The notes under the pieces are model-generated. The model had not been told where the DNA came from and ran no database searches. It saw nothing but the letters and a program-made list of their open reading frames with translations. From assembly GCF_007679495.1 (NCBI RefSeq), contig NZ_VEGP01000019.1:24227-88226 (forward strand): 64,000 nt of DNA, read 5' to 3'. The translations under genes and the position numbers were made by a program. The stretch is from Paenibacillus sp. 32O-W. GTDB lineage: Bacteria > Bacillota > Bacilli > Paenibacillales > NBRC-103111. Below, one piece after another: positions 8,714 through 17,697 of this stretch (positions within the stretch are counted from its first letter, which is position 1; every line of letters starts with the position of its first letter).

Positions 8714-8751
8714 AAAGCTCTGCACCGCTTGTCGCGGGCAGAGCTTTTTTT
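8712..8751. terminator. Bidirectional terminator
   Basis: AAAAAGCTCTGC pairs with GCAGAGCTTTTT, giving U-tracts on both strands. It sits exactly between the convergent stops at 8713 and 8753. Confidence 0.93.
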
Positions 8752-8752
8752 C

Positions 8753-9838
8753 TCATTCCTGCGGCTGTTGAAACCATTGACCCGTTTGTTGAAGCTGTTC
8801 AAACATGAAATAACGGGGGCCATCCTGATCCAGAGCCGCATACAGCGAGCCGTCATTCCAGAGGTGAACTCCGGTTACCGCATAAGGATTGTAGACCTTA
8901 CCGGCAAACAACCGTGCGGTATAAGTAACTTGATTCATGGAGGACAGCTTGAAGAAGGCATTCTCTGCATTCAGGTCCTCAACAGGTTTTCCCGTTAGCC
9001 AATAGGCATGCTCGAAAGGGTCGAATTCGGGCATTTCCAAGGATTGTACTTTCTCCTTTGGCTTGGCGGGTTCCCTTTGAAAGATAGTCTCCGCGGATGG
9101 GCGGGAAGACAGCCATTCGGACAGATCAGGCAGCTCTTCTCCCGATTTGGCATCGAAGTAATGGAGCTTGTCATCTATCGTTACTTTCCACAGTGCCTGT
9201 AATCCGTTGGAATAGCAGGCTTCTTTGCGAATTGTGAGATCGGCGGCAAAATCAACATAAGAAACCGATGAATCGATAATTCCGGACTGTACCAATCCCT
9301 GGTACAGTGTTTGCATACTGTAGAGAGGCTTGCTGCCCGTTCCGTATTCCGTCAACTGGTAACCGCCGTCCTCTGCAGCGTTCACGATCAAGTATCCGAC
9401 CTGGCGGTCTCCTTGGTTTAATAACACCACCCAGCCGTGCAGGCCGGGGCCGAGAGGGAGAACCTCGCGGCTCGCCCCTTTCCATGTATCGAATCCGGGC
9501 TGATCGTAGAGGGAAGCAATCCATTTGTCGATTTGCTGATCCAGCTCCGGCTGAGCGGAGATTCCCGCTTGTGCATATTCATTTTTGATATAGTTGGAGG
9601 GCTCTTCGTCCCTTGCCTCACTTGAAGCATCCTCCATCTTGAGCTGGTAATCGTTGTTGGAGACGGGGCTGCCGGCAACCGGCAGGGAGCCTTCCTCCGG
9701 CCGGACAGACAGCTTGTCCTCCATGCCTTCGGCCTTCACCTTATCGATGGAAGCAGCGGTGGAGAGAGCTTGCGGGAATACCGCATAACCAACGAAACCA
9801 AGCAGGAGCAGCAGCGGCCAAATCCATATTTTATTCAT
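8753..9838 (-). CDS. Membrane-anchored extracellular protein, unknown function
   Basis: 361 residues. One N-terminal hydrophobic segment (IWIWPLLLLLGFVGYAVF, residues 4-21) without a clear cleavage motif suggests an anchored protein with an extracytoplasmic domain. A charged linker (about residues 35-85) is followed by a mixed alpha/beta region with GYLIVNAAEDGGYQL and a second half with LWKVTIDDKLHYFDAKSGE, the PepSY-like 'reads as if it were a sugar or peptide-binding beta domain' pattern; no family is recognisable with confidence. It occupies the slot between yqzE and yqhG where B. subtilis has sinIR-tasA. It may be Paenibacillus-specific. Confidence 0.7.
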   Translation of the reverse strand: MNKIWIWPLLLLLGFVGYAVFPQALSTAASIDKVKAEGMEDKLSVRPEEGSLPVAGSPVSNNDYQLKMEDASSEARDEEPSNYIKNEYAQAGISAQPELDQQIDKWIASLYDQPGFDTWKGASREVLPLGPGLHGWVVLLNQGDRQVGYLIVNAAEDGGYQLTEYGTGSKPLYSMQTLYQGLVQSGIIDSSVSYVDFAADLTIRKEACYSNGLQALWKVTIDDKLHYFDAKSGEELPDLSEWLSSRPSAETIFQREPAKPKEKVQSLEMPEFDPFEHAYWLTGKPVEDLNAENAFFKLSSMNQVTYTARLFAGKVYNPYAVTGVHLWNDGSLYAALDQDGPRYFMFEQLQQTGQWFQQPQE

Positions 9839-9968
9839 CCTTTACCCGCCCCTTGTTCAAATAGTTTTGTTTTCCTAGCTGTATTCCAGTGTATCGGAAC
9901 CCGATGAAAAAGTTTGTTTAAATCTGTTGCCGGACCTGTTTTTTTTTCAGTTCTTTTCTTGCAAGCTT

Positions 9969-10922
9969 TTAGCGATTTTCGTCAGATAGTGGGGCCTTTC
10001 CGTCCTTGAGATGAAATAATCCGCAGTTCATGACGGAAACTACGATCCGGGGCTTATACTGCCACTCCAATTCCTGCTGGCGGCCCCGATATTCCTGTTC
10101 CATCTCCGGCTTCTTCTCCGGTTCCGCAGTTTGCAGAAGCTCCTCATAATAATGTTTGATTCGGTCCAGCTCTTCCTGCAGCCGTTCCGATGCTTCGTCC
10201 GCCCAAGAATGATCGTAGCGCTTTATCTTTTTCTCCAGATGGTTTTCCATCGTGCTGACGGCTTTGGCAACGGTATGCCGGGTCGGGAGGAGGTGGATGT
10301 TGGTCGGCAGCAGAGGGGTCAGCTTCACGTTCTCCATCTGCTCGTGAAAGTGCTCCATGAATTCACCGCTGCACAGATTGAAGCCGAATGAATGATATTC
10401 GTCTCTCTTTAGGTCGCAAGTGAATTCCACCTTGAAATTGACTCCGAACCACGAAGTATACCCGACGGCTTGCGGTCGCCGGTTAGCGGTCCCGCGGTTT
10501 TCCTCGAACAGCCGGACGAACTTTCCCTTGCCGCGGACGACGTTGAAGATTTGCTCCAATCTGCGGCTGCCGTAAGTCAATATATCCTGGGGGAGCCTTC
10601 TTACGGTCTGGGCGGAGACATGGCCGAAATACCGGCCAAGAATGCTGTCCTGAGGCGGCGTCGAGGGCTGTGGGGAAGAAGCGGATTCGGCATCCGTTTC
10701 GTTCTTCAGCCCTTCCGGATCGAAGACGAATTGAAAGGTCATCGTCTCGGGCTCGGCACCGGTCCGCTCGACGAAGCTCCAATAATAGGACCGGCCGGTC
10801 AAATCTTTGTCCGCTTCGGGAGACAGCTTGACGGTTACGTAGGAGCGGCCTTTTTCAATGATCTGGCACTCGGTCGCCTCGAGATAGCGCATGACGTATT
10901 TCTGAATTTGTTTCGTATTCAT
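9969..10922 (-). CDS. yqhG: YqhG family protein
   Basis: 317 residues. Matches the YqhG family by start (MNTKQIQKYVMRYLEATECQIIEKG), by the repeated YITVKLSPEADKDLTGRSYYW-like block and by its place directly downstream of the helicase gene. It is soluble, with a central YTSWFGVNFKVEFTCDLKRDE beta region and a long C-terminal coiled-coil-like helix (about residues 215-285, rich in E/K/Q). The start codon overlaps the yqhH stop by 4 nt, so the two genes form an operon. The pairing suggests a partner of the SNF2 helicase; biochemical role unknown. Confidence 0.85.
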   Translation of the reverse strand: MNTKQIQKYVMRYLEATECQIIEKGRSYVTVKLSPEADKDLTGRSYYWSFVERTGAEPETMTFQFVFDPEGLKNETDAESASSPQPSTPPQDSILGRYFGHVSAQTVRRLPQDILTYGSRRLEQIFNVVRGKGKFVRLFEENRGTANRRPQAVGYTSWFGVNFKVEFTCDLKRDEYHSFGFNLCSGEFMEHFHEQMENVKLTPLLPTNIHLLPTRHTVAKAVSTMENHLEKKIKRYDHSWADEASERLQEELDRIKHYYEELLQTAEPEKKPEMEQEYRGRQQELEWQYKPRIVVSVMNCGLFHLKDGKAPLSDENR

Positions 10923-12706
10923 CTGCGCCCTCCCGCCTGGTCCGCTGCCGGCCCGCTAATTCCGTTCAATACCGAAAGCATGGGGGCAATTTCTTTCTGA
11001 ACCTCGTCACGGATGGAAAGAATCGATTGGCCCCATTCATCCATTTTGCTGCGTAATTCCTCGTCATCCCGCGATTCCAGGAAAAGCTTCATCAGATCGC
11101 TTTCTATGGAGCTTTTTTTGTCCAATCTCTCCAGAATGACATCCAGCTCGCCAATGACCAGCTCAAACATATTGATCTTCTCGTGAAGCAGCGATAGAAT
11201 ATGCTCCTCGATCGTTCCTTTGGTAGAGAGATTGAAGATGTGAACATCCTTGGACTGGCCGAGACGATGCACTCTTCCTATTCTTTGTTCCACGCGCATC
11301 GGGTTCCAGGGAAGGTCGAAGTTAATGATATGGTTGCAGAACTGCAGGTTGATTCCTTCTCCCCCTGCCTCGGTCGCGACAAGCACTTGGGCGCGGTTGC
11401 GGAACAGATCCATCATCCAATCCTTCTTGCCCCGGTTCATTCCTCCCCGGTAAGGAACGGACGTTATGCCATGATCCTTGAGAAATTTGAGCAGATATTC
11501 CTGTGTCGCCCGATATTCGGTGAAAATAATCGCTTTATCCCCGATGCTCTGCAAAATCTCCAACGCTTTCTCCGCCTTGGTATTCGCCTGAATGCCGCGG
11601 ATCATCTCCACGAGCTCCCAAATTCGCACCCGGTCGGGGGAGTCTTCGGCCGTTTTCTTGAATAAATTGACCAGAGAAACGAACACCGCATCCCTGCTGC
11701 TGCATACTTCCCTCTGCAGCGTCACAAGGGACAGGATGCTGCTCAGATTGCCCCCGGCCGCGTTGTATCTGCCTTTGACAAAATCGGTTACCCCTTCATA
11801 AAGCCGCTGTTCTTCCGGGGATAACGTCAGCAGCAGGTTATTGACCTGTCGTTTAGTAAACGAAATGCCTCCGTCGCTCCGCCGGTTGCGGATCATCACC
11901 TTGGACAGCTCCTGCTGAAGCTGGTCCTCGTTCTTCGGAATCCGCTTGTCTACGACGAAATTGGTCGCAAAGCTTCCCTGTCCCCCGAGGTGTCCCGGCT
12001 TTAAGAGCGTTATCAGGTTGTACAGCTCGCTCATATCATTTTGAATCGGAGTGGCCGTGAGAAGCAGGCAATATTTTTTGCGGAGTTCTTTGACAAATTG
12101 GTAGTTGGTGGTCTTCTTGTTCTTCAGCTTATGGGCTTCATCCACGATCAGCATGTCATATTCCTGCTGGAGAACGATGCTGCGGTGGGGATCCCGTTTG
12201 GCCGTATCCATCGAGGCGACAATAACGTCGCAGGAGGTCCACATGTAAGCTTTCTTCTGGGCAGCGGCGGGGATACCGAATTTCTGGTTCAATTCCCGGA
12301 CCCACTGCAGCACGAGAGAGGCCGGAACTAGAATCAGAGCTTTGCGGACGAGTCCCCGGACCATATATTCTTTCAGGATGAGCCCGGCTTCAATGGTTTT
12401 ACCCAACCCCACTTCGTCAGCCAGGATCGCCCGGCCTCTCATCTCGTACAGCACTTTCTTGGCCGTATCGATTTGGTGGGGCATCGGTTCCAATTGCGTC
12501 GTATGAGCCAGACACTGCAGTTCGTCGAAGCTGGAGATCAGAGCCGCCTTCTCGGCCTCTACGGCCAATTGATACAGCGTCCAGCTGTCCCAGGGTCCGT
12601 TCCTGTCCATGCGGGATTGCCAGTCTTCCATCCAGCCGCGGTCGAAATATAGCTGCAGCCTGTCGTTGATGCTTCGAACATGTTCCGTCTTATCCGATCT
12701 GGTCAT
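10919..12706 (-). CDS. yqhH: SNF2-family DEAD/DEAH helicase YqhH
   Basis: SNF2/RapA-like ATPase that probably remodels protein-nucleic acid complexes. I start at the ATG at 12706 (GGGAGGAGACT upstream), giving 595 residues; a longer frame to 12793 has no binding site. Motifs: Walker A ADEVGLGKTIEAG near residue 100, LIVPASLVLQW (Ia), DEAH in IVDEAHKLKN, LTATPIQND (III), then the C-terminal RecA lobe with IIFTEYRATQEYL, ATEAGGEGINLQ (V) and QRIGRVHRLGQ (VI). All motifs are intact. Operon with yqhG. In B. subtilis the pair lies next to the gcvT glycine-cleavage operon and lipM; here lipM is the divergent neighbour. Confidence 0.92.
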   Translation of the reverse strand: MTRSDKTEHVRSINDRLQLYFDRGWMEDWQSRMDRNGPWDSWTLYQLAVEAEKAALISSFDELQCLAHTTQLEPMPHQIDTAKKVLYEMRGRAILADEVGLGKTIEAGLILKEYMVRGLVRKALILVPASLVLQWVRELNQKFGIPAAAQKKAYMWTSCDVIVASMDTAKRDPHRSIVLQQEYDMLIVDEAHKLKNKKTTNYQFVKELRKKYCLLLTATPIQNDMSELYNLITLLKPGHLGGQGSFATNFVVDKRIPKNEDQLQQELSKVMIRNRRSDGGISFTKRQVNNLLLTLSPEEQRLYEGVTDFVKGRYNAAGGNLSSILSLVTLQREVCSSRDAVFVSLVNLFKKTAEDSPDRVRIWELVEMIRGIQANTKAEKALEILQSIGDKAIIFTEYRATQEYLLKFLKDHGITSVPYRGGMNRGKKDWMMDLFRNRAQVLVATEAGGEGINLQFCNHIINFDLPWNPMRVEQRIGRVHRLGQSKDVHIFNLSTKGTIEEHILSLLHEKINMFELVIGELDVILERLDKKSSIESDLMKLFLESRDDEELRSKMDEWGQSILSIRDEVQKEIAPMLSVLNGISGPAADQAGGRR

Positions 12707-12883
12707 AGTCTCCTCCCGCTTGAAAAGCCATTTATTCTTGTGTCTAGTATGAACATAATGCCCCGGTTTCATAACTTTCGGACGGCAAACCATCCATTAG
12801 TTGGAGGTGGAAAACAGGGGGGATTTTCGCTATGATGAAAGAATGGGCAACAACTAGCACACGGAAAAGAGGCTGGATACATA

Positions 12884-13726
12884 ATGAATCAATGGAGATG
12901 GATCCGTTCGGGGGCGGAAGCCCCGGCGATGAATATGGCGGTGGACGAAGCTATTCTCATAGCGCACAGCGAAGGGCGGACTCCTCCGACGCTGCGGTTT
13001 TACGGCTGGAGTCCGGCATCGCTCAGTATCGGGTATTTTCAGAGAGCGAGGAATGAAGTAGATTTCGAGGAGCTTAAGCGGCAGGGAATCGGGTTTGTCC
13101 GCAGAGCGACCGGAGGACGGGCGGTGCTTCACGACCGGGAGCTGACCTACAGTATGATTGTCGCCGAGTCGTATCCCGGGCTGCCCAGAAGGGTTACGGA
13201 GGCTTACCGTGTGTTGAGTCAGGGCTTGCTTAACGGCTTTATCAACCTGGGGCTCGATGCGGAAATGGTGACTCTCGCTTCCGAAGAAGAGAAGGCGAAA
13301 TATGAGTCTATGGGCTCAGCCGCTTGCTTCGATTCCCCGTCCTGGTACGAGCTGGTTGTCGAAGGGCGCAAGGTGGCCGGCAGCGCGCAGGTCCGGCAGA
13401 AGGAGGTTGTGCTCCAGCACGGATCGATTTTGCTTGATCTGAACGTAAAGCAGTTGTTTTCGCTTTTGAAATTTCGCAGCGAAGCCTTGAAGGAGCGGCT
13501 TGAGCAAAGCTTCGAGTCCAAAGCGGTGGCCATCAATCAGCTTCGCAGGGAGCGTGGGATGAACCCCGTCAAGCTGGAAGAAGTGGAGCAGGCATTCGTC
13601 CGCGGCATAGCGGAAGGAATGGACATCCGGTTGGAAGAAGCGGAACTGACTCTTTATGAGAAGGAGCTGGCGGAGCGTCTGGTCCGCGCGAAGTACGGCA
13701 CCGACGAATGGAATTTCCGCCGATGA
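12884..13726 (+). CDS. lipM: Octanoyl-transferase LipM (lipoate synthesis)
   Basis: Transfers octanoate from acyl carrier protein to the GcvH lipoyl domain, the first step of lipoate assembly in Bacillales; cytoplasmic. 280 residues with the BPL/LPL catalytic fold: RRATGGRAVLHDRELTYS at 73-90, the conserved HGSILLDL block, catalytic Cys148 in SAACFDSPSWYE and Lys163 in GRKVAGSAQ. The Cys separates LipM from lipoate ligases. The ATG at 12884 has an AGAGG-like site upstream. Divergent from yqhH; in B. subtilis (yqhM) it lies in the same neighbourhood. Confidence 0.92.
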   Translation: MNQWRWIRSGAEAPAMNMAVDEAILIAHSEGRTPPTLRFYGWSPASLSIGYFQRARNEVDFEELKRQGIGFVRRATGGRAVLHDRELTYSMIVAESYPGLPRRVTEAYRVLSQGLLNGFINLGLDAEMVTLASEEEKAKYESMGSAACFDSPSWYELVVEGRKVAGSAQVRQKEVVLQHGSILLDLNVKQLFSLLKFRSEALKERLEQSFESKAVAINQLRRERGMNPVKLEEVEQAFVRGIAEGMDIRLEEAELTLYEKELAERLVRAKYGTDEWNFRR

Positions 13727-13863
13727 CAGGGGGCTTGTCAAGGCCTATTTTTTGACTTGCGTTCAGGTGCCTGATTTAAAAAAATGAGCTTAATAGAGAA
13801 AATAAAAGAAAAGATCATTTGCGGACAGGCTAAATGATTTTTTTGGATGTTTGGTTATTAGTA

Positions 13864-13912
13864 GTACTATATATAGTGTTGTATAATGGATATCGCACAC
13901 AATATGTTGTAA
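13864..13912 (+). promoter_or_regulatory. Tandem NrdR boxes around the nrdJ promoter
   Basis: Box 1 GTACTATATATAGTGT (13864-13879) and box 2 ACACAATATGTTGTAA (13897-13912) fit the NrdR consensus ACACwATATATwGTGT with few mismatches. They are 33 bp apart centre to centre, about three helical turns, as in known NrdR tandem sites. A -10 hexamer TATAAT at 13882-13887 lies between them, so NrdR binding would block the promoter. NrdR senses dATP/ATP and represses ribonucleotide reductases. nrdR itself is not in the window. Confidence 0.82.
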
Positions 13913-13956
13913 TATTATACATATAGACAGGGTGCGTAAAGGGCCCGAACTATCGT

Positions 13957-14061
13957 CTTTTATCAAAATATAAGAAAGTATAAGTTTCACCTTATACTTG
14001 TTCTTATATTTCATCGGTAAACGGGCCTGTCCAAAGGACGGCGATATCCGTTTATCCTTGT
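13957..14061 (+). repeat. Duplicated two-hairpin element, copy A (nrdJ leader)
   Basis: About 105 nt with two hairpins. The first is AT-rich: AAATATAAGAAAGTATAAG pairs with CTTATAC-ttg-TTCTTATATTT. The second is GC-rich: GGTAAACGG...GTCC-AAA-GGAC...CCGTTTATCC. The same element occurs at 24734-24838 in opposite orientation, with scattered differences that mostly keep the stems. This copy lies downstream of the nrdJ promoter and so should be transcribed into its 5' leader (+ strand, sense). Confidence 0.75.
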
Positions 14062-14209
14062 CATATATGGACATTGGGGGCTATGAGGCGGGATTGGATG
14101 CTCATACCCGACGCCTTAAGTCTCTTTTTTCTGCCTTCGGACACTGTGTAAACAGTGCAGGAACGGGACGATAACGACAGGGCTTGATTATTTATAGGAG
14201 GTCGTATAA

Positions 14210-16813
14210 ATGGGAGCTGCACAGACGACACGTCTGGAAGGATTAAGCGAAAAAATATTTCTGGACCGTTATGCAATGAAGGATGCGGATACGAGCAACG
14301 CCAAGGTAGGGGATGTTGTTCTTGTACTGACGAAGGATGACCCCAAATTTCCGGCTAAGGAAGTGGGGGAAATTATAAGCAGGGAAGGCCGTAACGTGAC
14401 AGTCAAGCTTCGCAGAGGAGAGGTGGTCGAATCGACGATCGAGAAGCTCACTCTGACGAAGGAAAGCACTCCCGATCAGATGTGGGACCGGCTGGCCGGA
14501 GCTATGGCCTCTGTTGAAGCGACTCCGGAGAAGCAGCGGGAATGGGAAGAAAAGTTCAGATATATCCTTGATGACTGGAAGCTTGTTCCGGGAGGACGGA
14601 TTGCAGCGGGGGCCGACGCGAGCGATGAACTGACTCTGTTCAATTGTTATGTCATTCCGTCACCGCATGACAGCCGCGGCGGAATTATGAATACCTTGTC
14701 CGAGATGACCGAAATTATGTCGCGTGGCGGCGGAGTCGGCATTAACCTGTCCTCGCTGCGTCCGCGCCGGGCAGTTGTCAAGGGAGTTAACGGCTCCTCC
14801 AGCGGTGCTGTTTCGTGGGGCGGACTGTTCAGCTATACGACTGGTCTAATTGAACAGGGCGGAAGCCGGCGCGGGGCACTTATGCTGATGATCAACGACT
14901 GGCATCCGGACCTGCTTGACTTCATTACCGTTAAGCAGACGATGGGGCAGATCACAAATGCCAACCTGTCGGTTTGTGTAAGCAACGATTTCATGAAGGC
15001 TGTCAAGGAAGATTTGGAATGGCCGCTTGTGTTCCCCGATACGAACGATCCGGACTATAACGATGTATGGGACGGCGATTTGAAGAAGTGGAAGGAAGCC
15101 GGCAAGCAGGTCAAGGAATACCGTACCGTTCGTGCGAGAGAAGTATGGCATACGATCATTGAATCCGCCTGGAAATCGGCGGAGCCGGGTGTCGTCTTTA
15201 TTGAATACTATAATGAAATGTCCAACAGTTGGTATTTCAACCCGATTATCTGTACCAATCCATGCGGGGAGCAGGGGCTTCCGGCTTGGGGAGTGTGCAA
15301 TCTGTCTGCGATCAATCTGTCGAAATTCTATGATGAGGCCAATGATGACGTGGCATGGGAAGAACTTGGCAAGGTTGTCCGTTACTCCACCCGGTTTCTG
15401 GATAATGTCATCGACAAGACTCCTTATCACTTCCCGGAGAACGAACGCAATCAGAAGGGGGAACGCCGCATAGGGCTCGGTTCCATGGGATTGGCGGAGC
15501 TGATGATCAAGCTGAAAATCCGTTACGGCAGCCCGGAATCGATGGAATTCCTGGATAAATTGTATGGATTTATGGCCAAGGAAGCCTATCTCGCATCGGC
15601 CGAAATTGCCGAAGAGAAAGGTGCTTTCCCGCAGTTCATAGCCGATAAATTCCTGCAAAGCGGATTTATGAAAAACATGATAGCCGTTTATCCCGAAGTG
15701 GAAGAGGCTATTCGAAATAAAGGAATGCGCAACGTCACAGTTATTACGCAAGCACCGACAGGAAGCACGGGAACGATGGTGGGCACATCGACAGGGATCG
15801 AGCCGTACTTCGCCTTCGAATACTTCCGCCAAAGCCGGCTCGGTTACGACAAGCAATACGTGCCGATTGCCCAGGAATGGAAGGACAGTCATCCGAATGA
15901 AGAGCTCCCGGATTATTTCGTAACCGCGATGGACCTGTCGGCGGAGGACCATATCCGTGTGCAGGCAGCTATCCAGCGCTGGGTGGACAGCTCGATTTCG
16001 AAGACGGCCAACTGTCCGGCGGATTTCACCGTCGAGGAGACGAAGGAACTGTACGAGCTTGCATTTGATCTCGGCTGCAAAGGCGTAACGATCTATCGGG
16101 ACGGAAGCCGCGACGTGCAGGTGCTGTCCACGGACAAGAAGGAGGACAAAGCGAAAGCCGACTCCACAGCAAGCTCCGAAGCCGGGGCATCGGCTGCTGC
16201 CCAAACGGCGGCAGGCGGGAATGATGCGGCTGTGCTGCCATCGCTGTCCGTTACTGCGGCCGCCGTGGAACCGAAAGTGTTCGACAAGCAGTACAAGAGC
16301 CGTCCGCAGGTGCTGCGCGGAGCCACGTACAAAATCAACACGCCGTTCGGTATGGCCTACATTACGATTAACGATTTGGACGGTATTCCGAGCGAAATTT
16401 TCTTGAACGTGGGCAAAGCGGGATCGGATGTCTTCGCCATGTCGGAAGCGCTGGGGCGCGTCTGCTCGCTGTTCCTCCGTTACGGGGACCACGGAAACAA
16501 GGTCAGCCTGCTGATCAAGCACCTGAAGGGAATCGGCGGTTCCGGAGCCATCGGCTTTGGCGTCAATCGGGTAGAATCGATCGCCGATGCGGTGGCCAAA
16601 GCACTGGAGACGCATATCGGTTCCACCGCCGAGCAGGAGATGGCTACAACGTCGGCACAGGTCAATGAGGAAGCTCCCGTCACCGCTTCTCTCGAAATCC
16701 CGATGCCCGGCGTCAGCTCGAAGGACATCTGCCCATCCTGCGGCTCCGTCGCCTTGCTGAACGTAGAGGGCTGCAAAACCTGCTCTAACTGCGGATACAG
16801 CAAGTGCAGTTGA
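14210..16813 (+). CDS. nrdJ: Adenosylcobalamin-dependent (class II) ribonucleotide reductase
   Basis: Reduces ribonucleotides to deoxyribonucleotides with an adenosylcobalamin-derived radical, independent of oxygen. 867 residues. Visible: FNCYVIPSP (substrate-site Cys), the MSRGGGVGINLSSLRP loop, the active-site motif NPCGEQ at 350-355, APTGST and GTSTGIEP substrate-phosphate loops, an Ala/Ser-rich linker at about 650-690, a vitamin B12-dependent RNR C-terminal domain (INTPFGMAYITIND) and a terminal Cys4 zinc-ribbon-like tail (CPSCG...CKTCSNCGYSKCS). The ATG at 14210 has ATAGGAGG upstream. Controlled by NrdR boxes and preceded by a ~290-nt structured leader. cbiZ in this window provides corrinoid salvage. 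Confidence 0.96.
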   Translation: MGAAQTTRLEGLSEKIFLDRYAMKDADTSNAKVGDVVLVLTKDDPKFPAKEVGEIISREGRNVTVKLRRGEVVESTIEKLTLTKESTPDQMWDRLAGAMASVEATPEKQREWEEKFRYILDDWKLVPGGRIAAGADASDELTLFNCYVIPSPHDSRGGIMNTLSEMTEIMSRGGGVGINLSSLRPRRAVVKGVNGSSSGAVSWGGLFSYTTGLIEQGGSRRGALMLMINDWHPDLLDFITVKQTMGQITNANLSVCVSNDFMKAVKEDLEWPLVFPDTNDPDYNDVWDGDLKKWKEAGKQVKEYRTVRAREVWHTIIESAWKSAEPGVVFIEYYNEMSNSWYFNPIICTNPCGEQGLPAWGVCNLSAINLSKFYDEANDDVAWEELGKVVRYSTRFLDNVIDKTPYHFPENERNQKGERRIGLGSMGLAELMIKLKIRYGSPESMEFLDKLYGFMAKEAYLASAEIAEEKGAFPQFIADKFLQSGFMKNMIAVYPEVEEAIRNKGMRNVTVITQAPTGSTGTMVGTSTGIEPYFAFEYFRQSRLGYDKQYVPIAQEWKDSHPNEELPDYFVTAMDLSAEDHIRVQAAIQRWVDSSISKTANCPADFTVEETKELYELAFDLGCKGVTIYRDGSRDVQVLSTDKKEDKAKADSTASSEAGASAAAQTAAGGNDAAVLPSLSVTAAAVEPKVFDKQYKSRPQVLRGATYKINTPFGMAYITINDLDGIPSEIFLNVGKAGSDVFAMSEALGRVCSLFLRYGDHGNKVSLLIKHLKGIGGSGAIGFGVNRVESIADAVAKALETHIGSTAEQEMATTSAQVNEEAPVTASLEIPMPGVSSKDICPSCGSVALLNVEGCKTCSNCGYSKCS

Positions 16814-16906
16814 TTAAGTAGTTGTAGCGGTGTGAATGGATGTAGTCGGTCAAATGTAATGGAAAAATGATCGAAGTAATGAGAAAGTTTGTTCATAAAT
16901 AAGAGA

Positions 16907-16971
16907 AACCACTGTGATATACAGGCTGATTGCATTTTATGCATGTGTGCCGATATCACAGTGGTTTTTAT
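16907..16971 (+). terminator. nrdJ terminator
   Basis: A 14-bp perfect stem (AACCACTGTGATAT with ATATCACAGTGGTT) with a 32-nt loop, followed by TTTATT, 94 nt after the nrdJ stop. Confidence 0.8.
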
Positions 16972-16982
16972 TGCAAAATTAG

Positions 16983-17016
16983 TTGACAATGCATTATAAA
17001 TTCAAGTATTATGCAT
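16983..17016 (+). promoter_or_regulatory. Promoter with palindromic operator for the MarR gene
   Basis: TTGACA (16983-16988) and TATTAT (17007-17012), 18-bp spacer. An inverted repeat ATGCATTATA-N8-TATTATGCAT (16989-17016, 9 of 10 paired) covers the spacer and -10. This is the expected size and place for a MarR dimer, so autorepression is likely. Confidence 0.7.
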
Positions 17017-17049
17017 AAAGTTGGAAAATAAACTAATGGAGTCGAGGTT

Positions 17050-17514
17050 ATGATGAATCGTGATCTGTTCCAGCATGGAGCGTATGGGAAAGAAATCGCC
17101 GCCATTTACCGCCATCTGCAGATTCTTGTCTCCGCCAGGCTTGCCCCACTGCGGGTCGGATTCGGACAGCATATGTTTCTGCTCATGCTAGCTAAGAAGG
17201 AGGGATTAAATCAGAAAACGTTAAGCGAGCTTCTGCTGGTCGACAAGACGACTACGGCCAAAGCAATCCGGAAGCTCGAGAAAGAAGGTTATGTCCGAAG
17301 AGAAATCGACCCCGTCGATTTCCGAAACCAAAACATTTATTTGACGGATGACGGTAAGGCCATCGTGCCGAAGATCGAAGAAGCGTTAGCTGAGGTAATG
17401 GAAGCGGGATTAGCCGGTATTGATCTTGACGAGTCGGGGTATAAGGAGTTTATGGATTTGTTAAAAGTCATATTAACCAACTTCCATAGGAAAGTTCGTC
17501 AGAACGATCAATAA
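17050..17514 (+). CDS. MarR family transcriptional regulator
   Basis: 154-residue winged-helix repressor. The recognition helix lies in NQKTLSELLLVDKTTTAKAIRKLEKEGYV (about residues 56-84), and the wing in RREIDPVDFRNQNIYLTDDG. N- and C-terminal helices form the dimer interface. GGAG lies 8 nt before the ATG. A palindrome overlaps its own promoter. Downstream lie a remnant of an NAD(P)-binding gene and a DUF2269 membrane protein, probably its original target operon. Confidence 0.88.
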   Translation: MMNRDLFQHGAYGKEIAAIYRHLQILVSARLAPLRVGFGQHMFLLMLAKKEGLNQKTLSELLLVDKTTTAKAIRKLEKEGYVRREIDPVDFRNQNIYLTDDGKAIVPKIEEALAEVMEAGLAGIDLDESGYKEFMDLLKVILTNFHRKVRQNDQ

Positions 17515-17539
17515 CCATTTTCGTGGGAGGGAAGTGCCT

Positions 17540-17680
17540 ATGAAGATTGCCGCTATCGGCTCAACGAGTCCGACGGGGCCATCGAATGACCGCTCTTACG
17601 AGACGCCTCGCCTCCGTCCTAATGGATGCGGCGGAATCCGCCTTATATTGTCGAGCGGTCGTATATGTGACGGGCAGTAA
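17540..17680 (+). pseudogene. Remnant of an NmrA/SDR-type NAD(P)-binding gene
   Basis: A 46-codon frame with a good binding site (GGGAGGG) starts MKIAAIGSTSPTGPSND, which is the dinucleotide-binding start (MKIAVIGATGPTG...) of NmrA-like NAD(P)H-binding proteins. After about 17 residues the similarity stops and the frame ends. This indicates a large internal deletion that left the 5' end. It sits between the MarR gene and the DUF2269 gene. A genuine small protein is possible but less likely. Confidence 0.55.
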
Positions 17681-17697
17681 GTAAAAGGAGGAATACG

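Noticed and set aside
14846..16615. 589-codon open frame on the minus strand inside nrdJ
   Set aside because: It is fully antisense to nrdJ, which has all catalytic motifs, a ribosome binding site and terminator. The frame results from codon bias.
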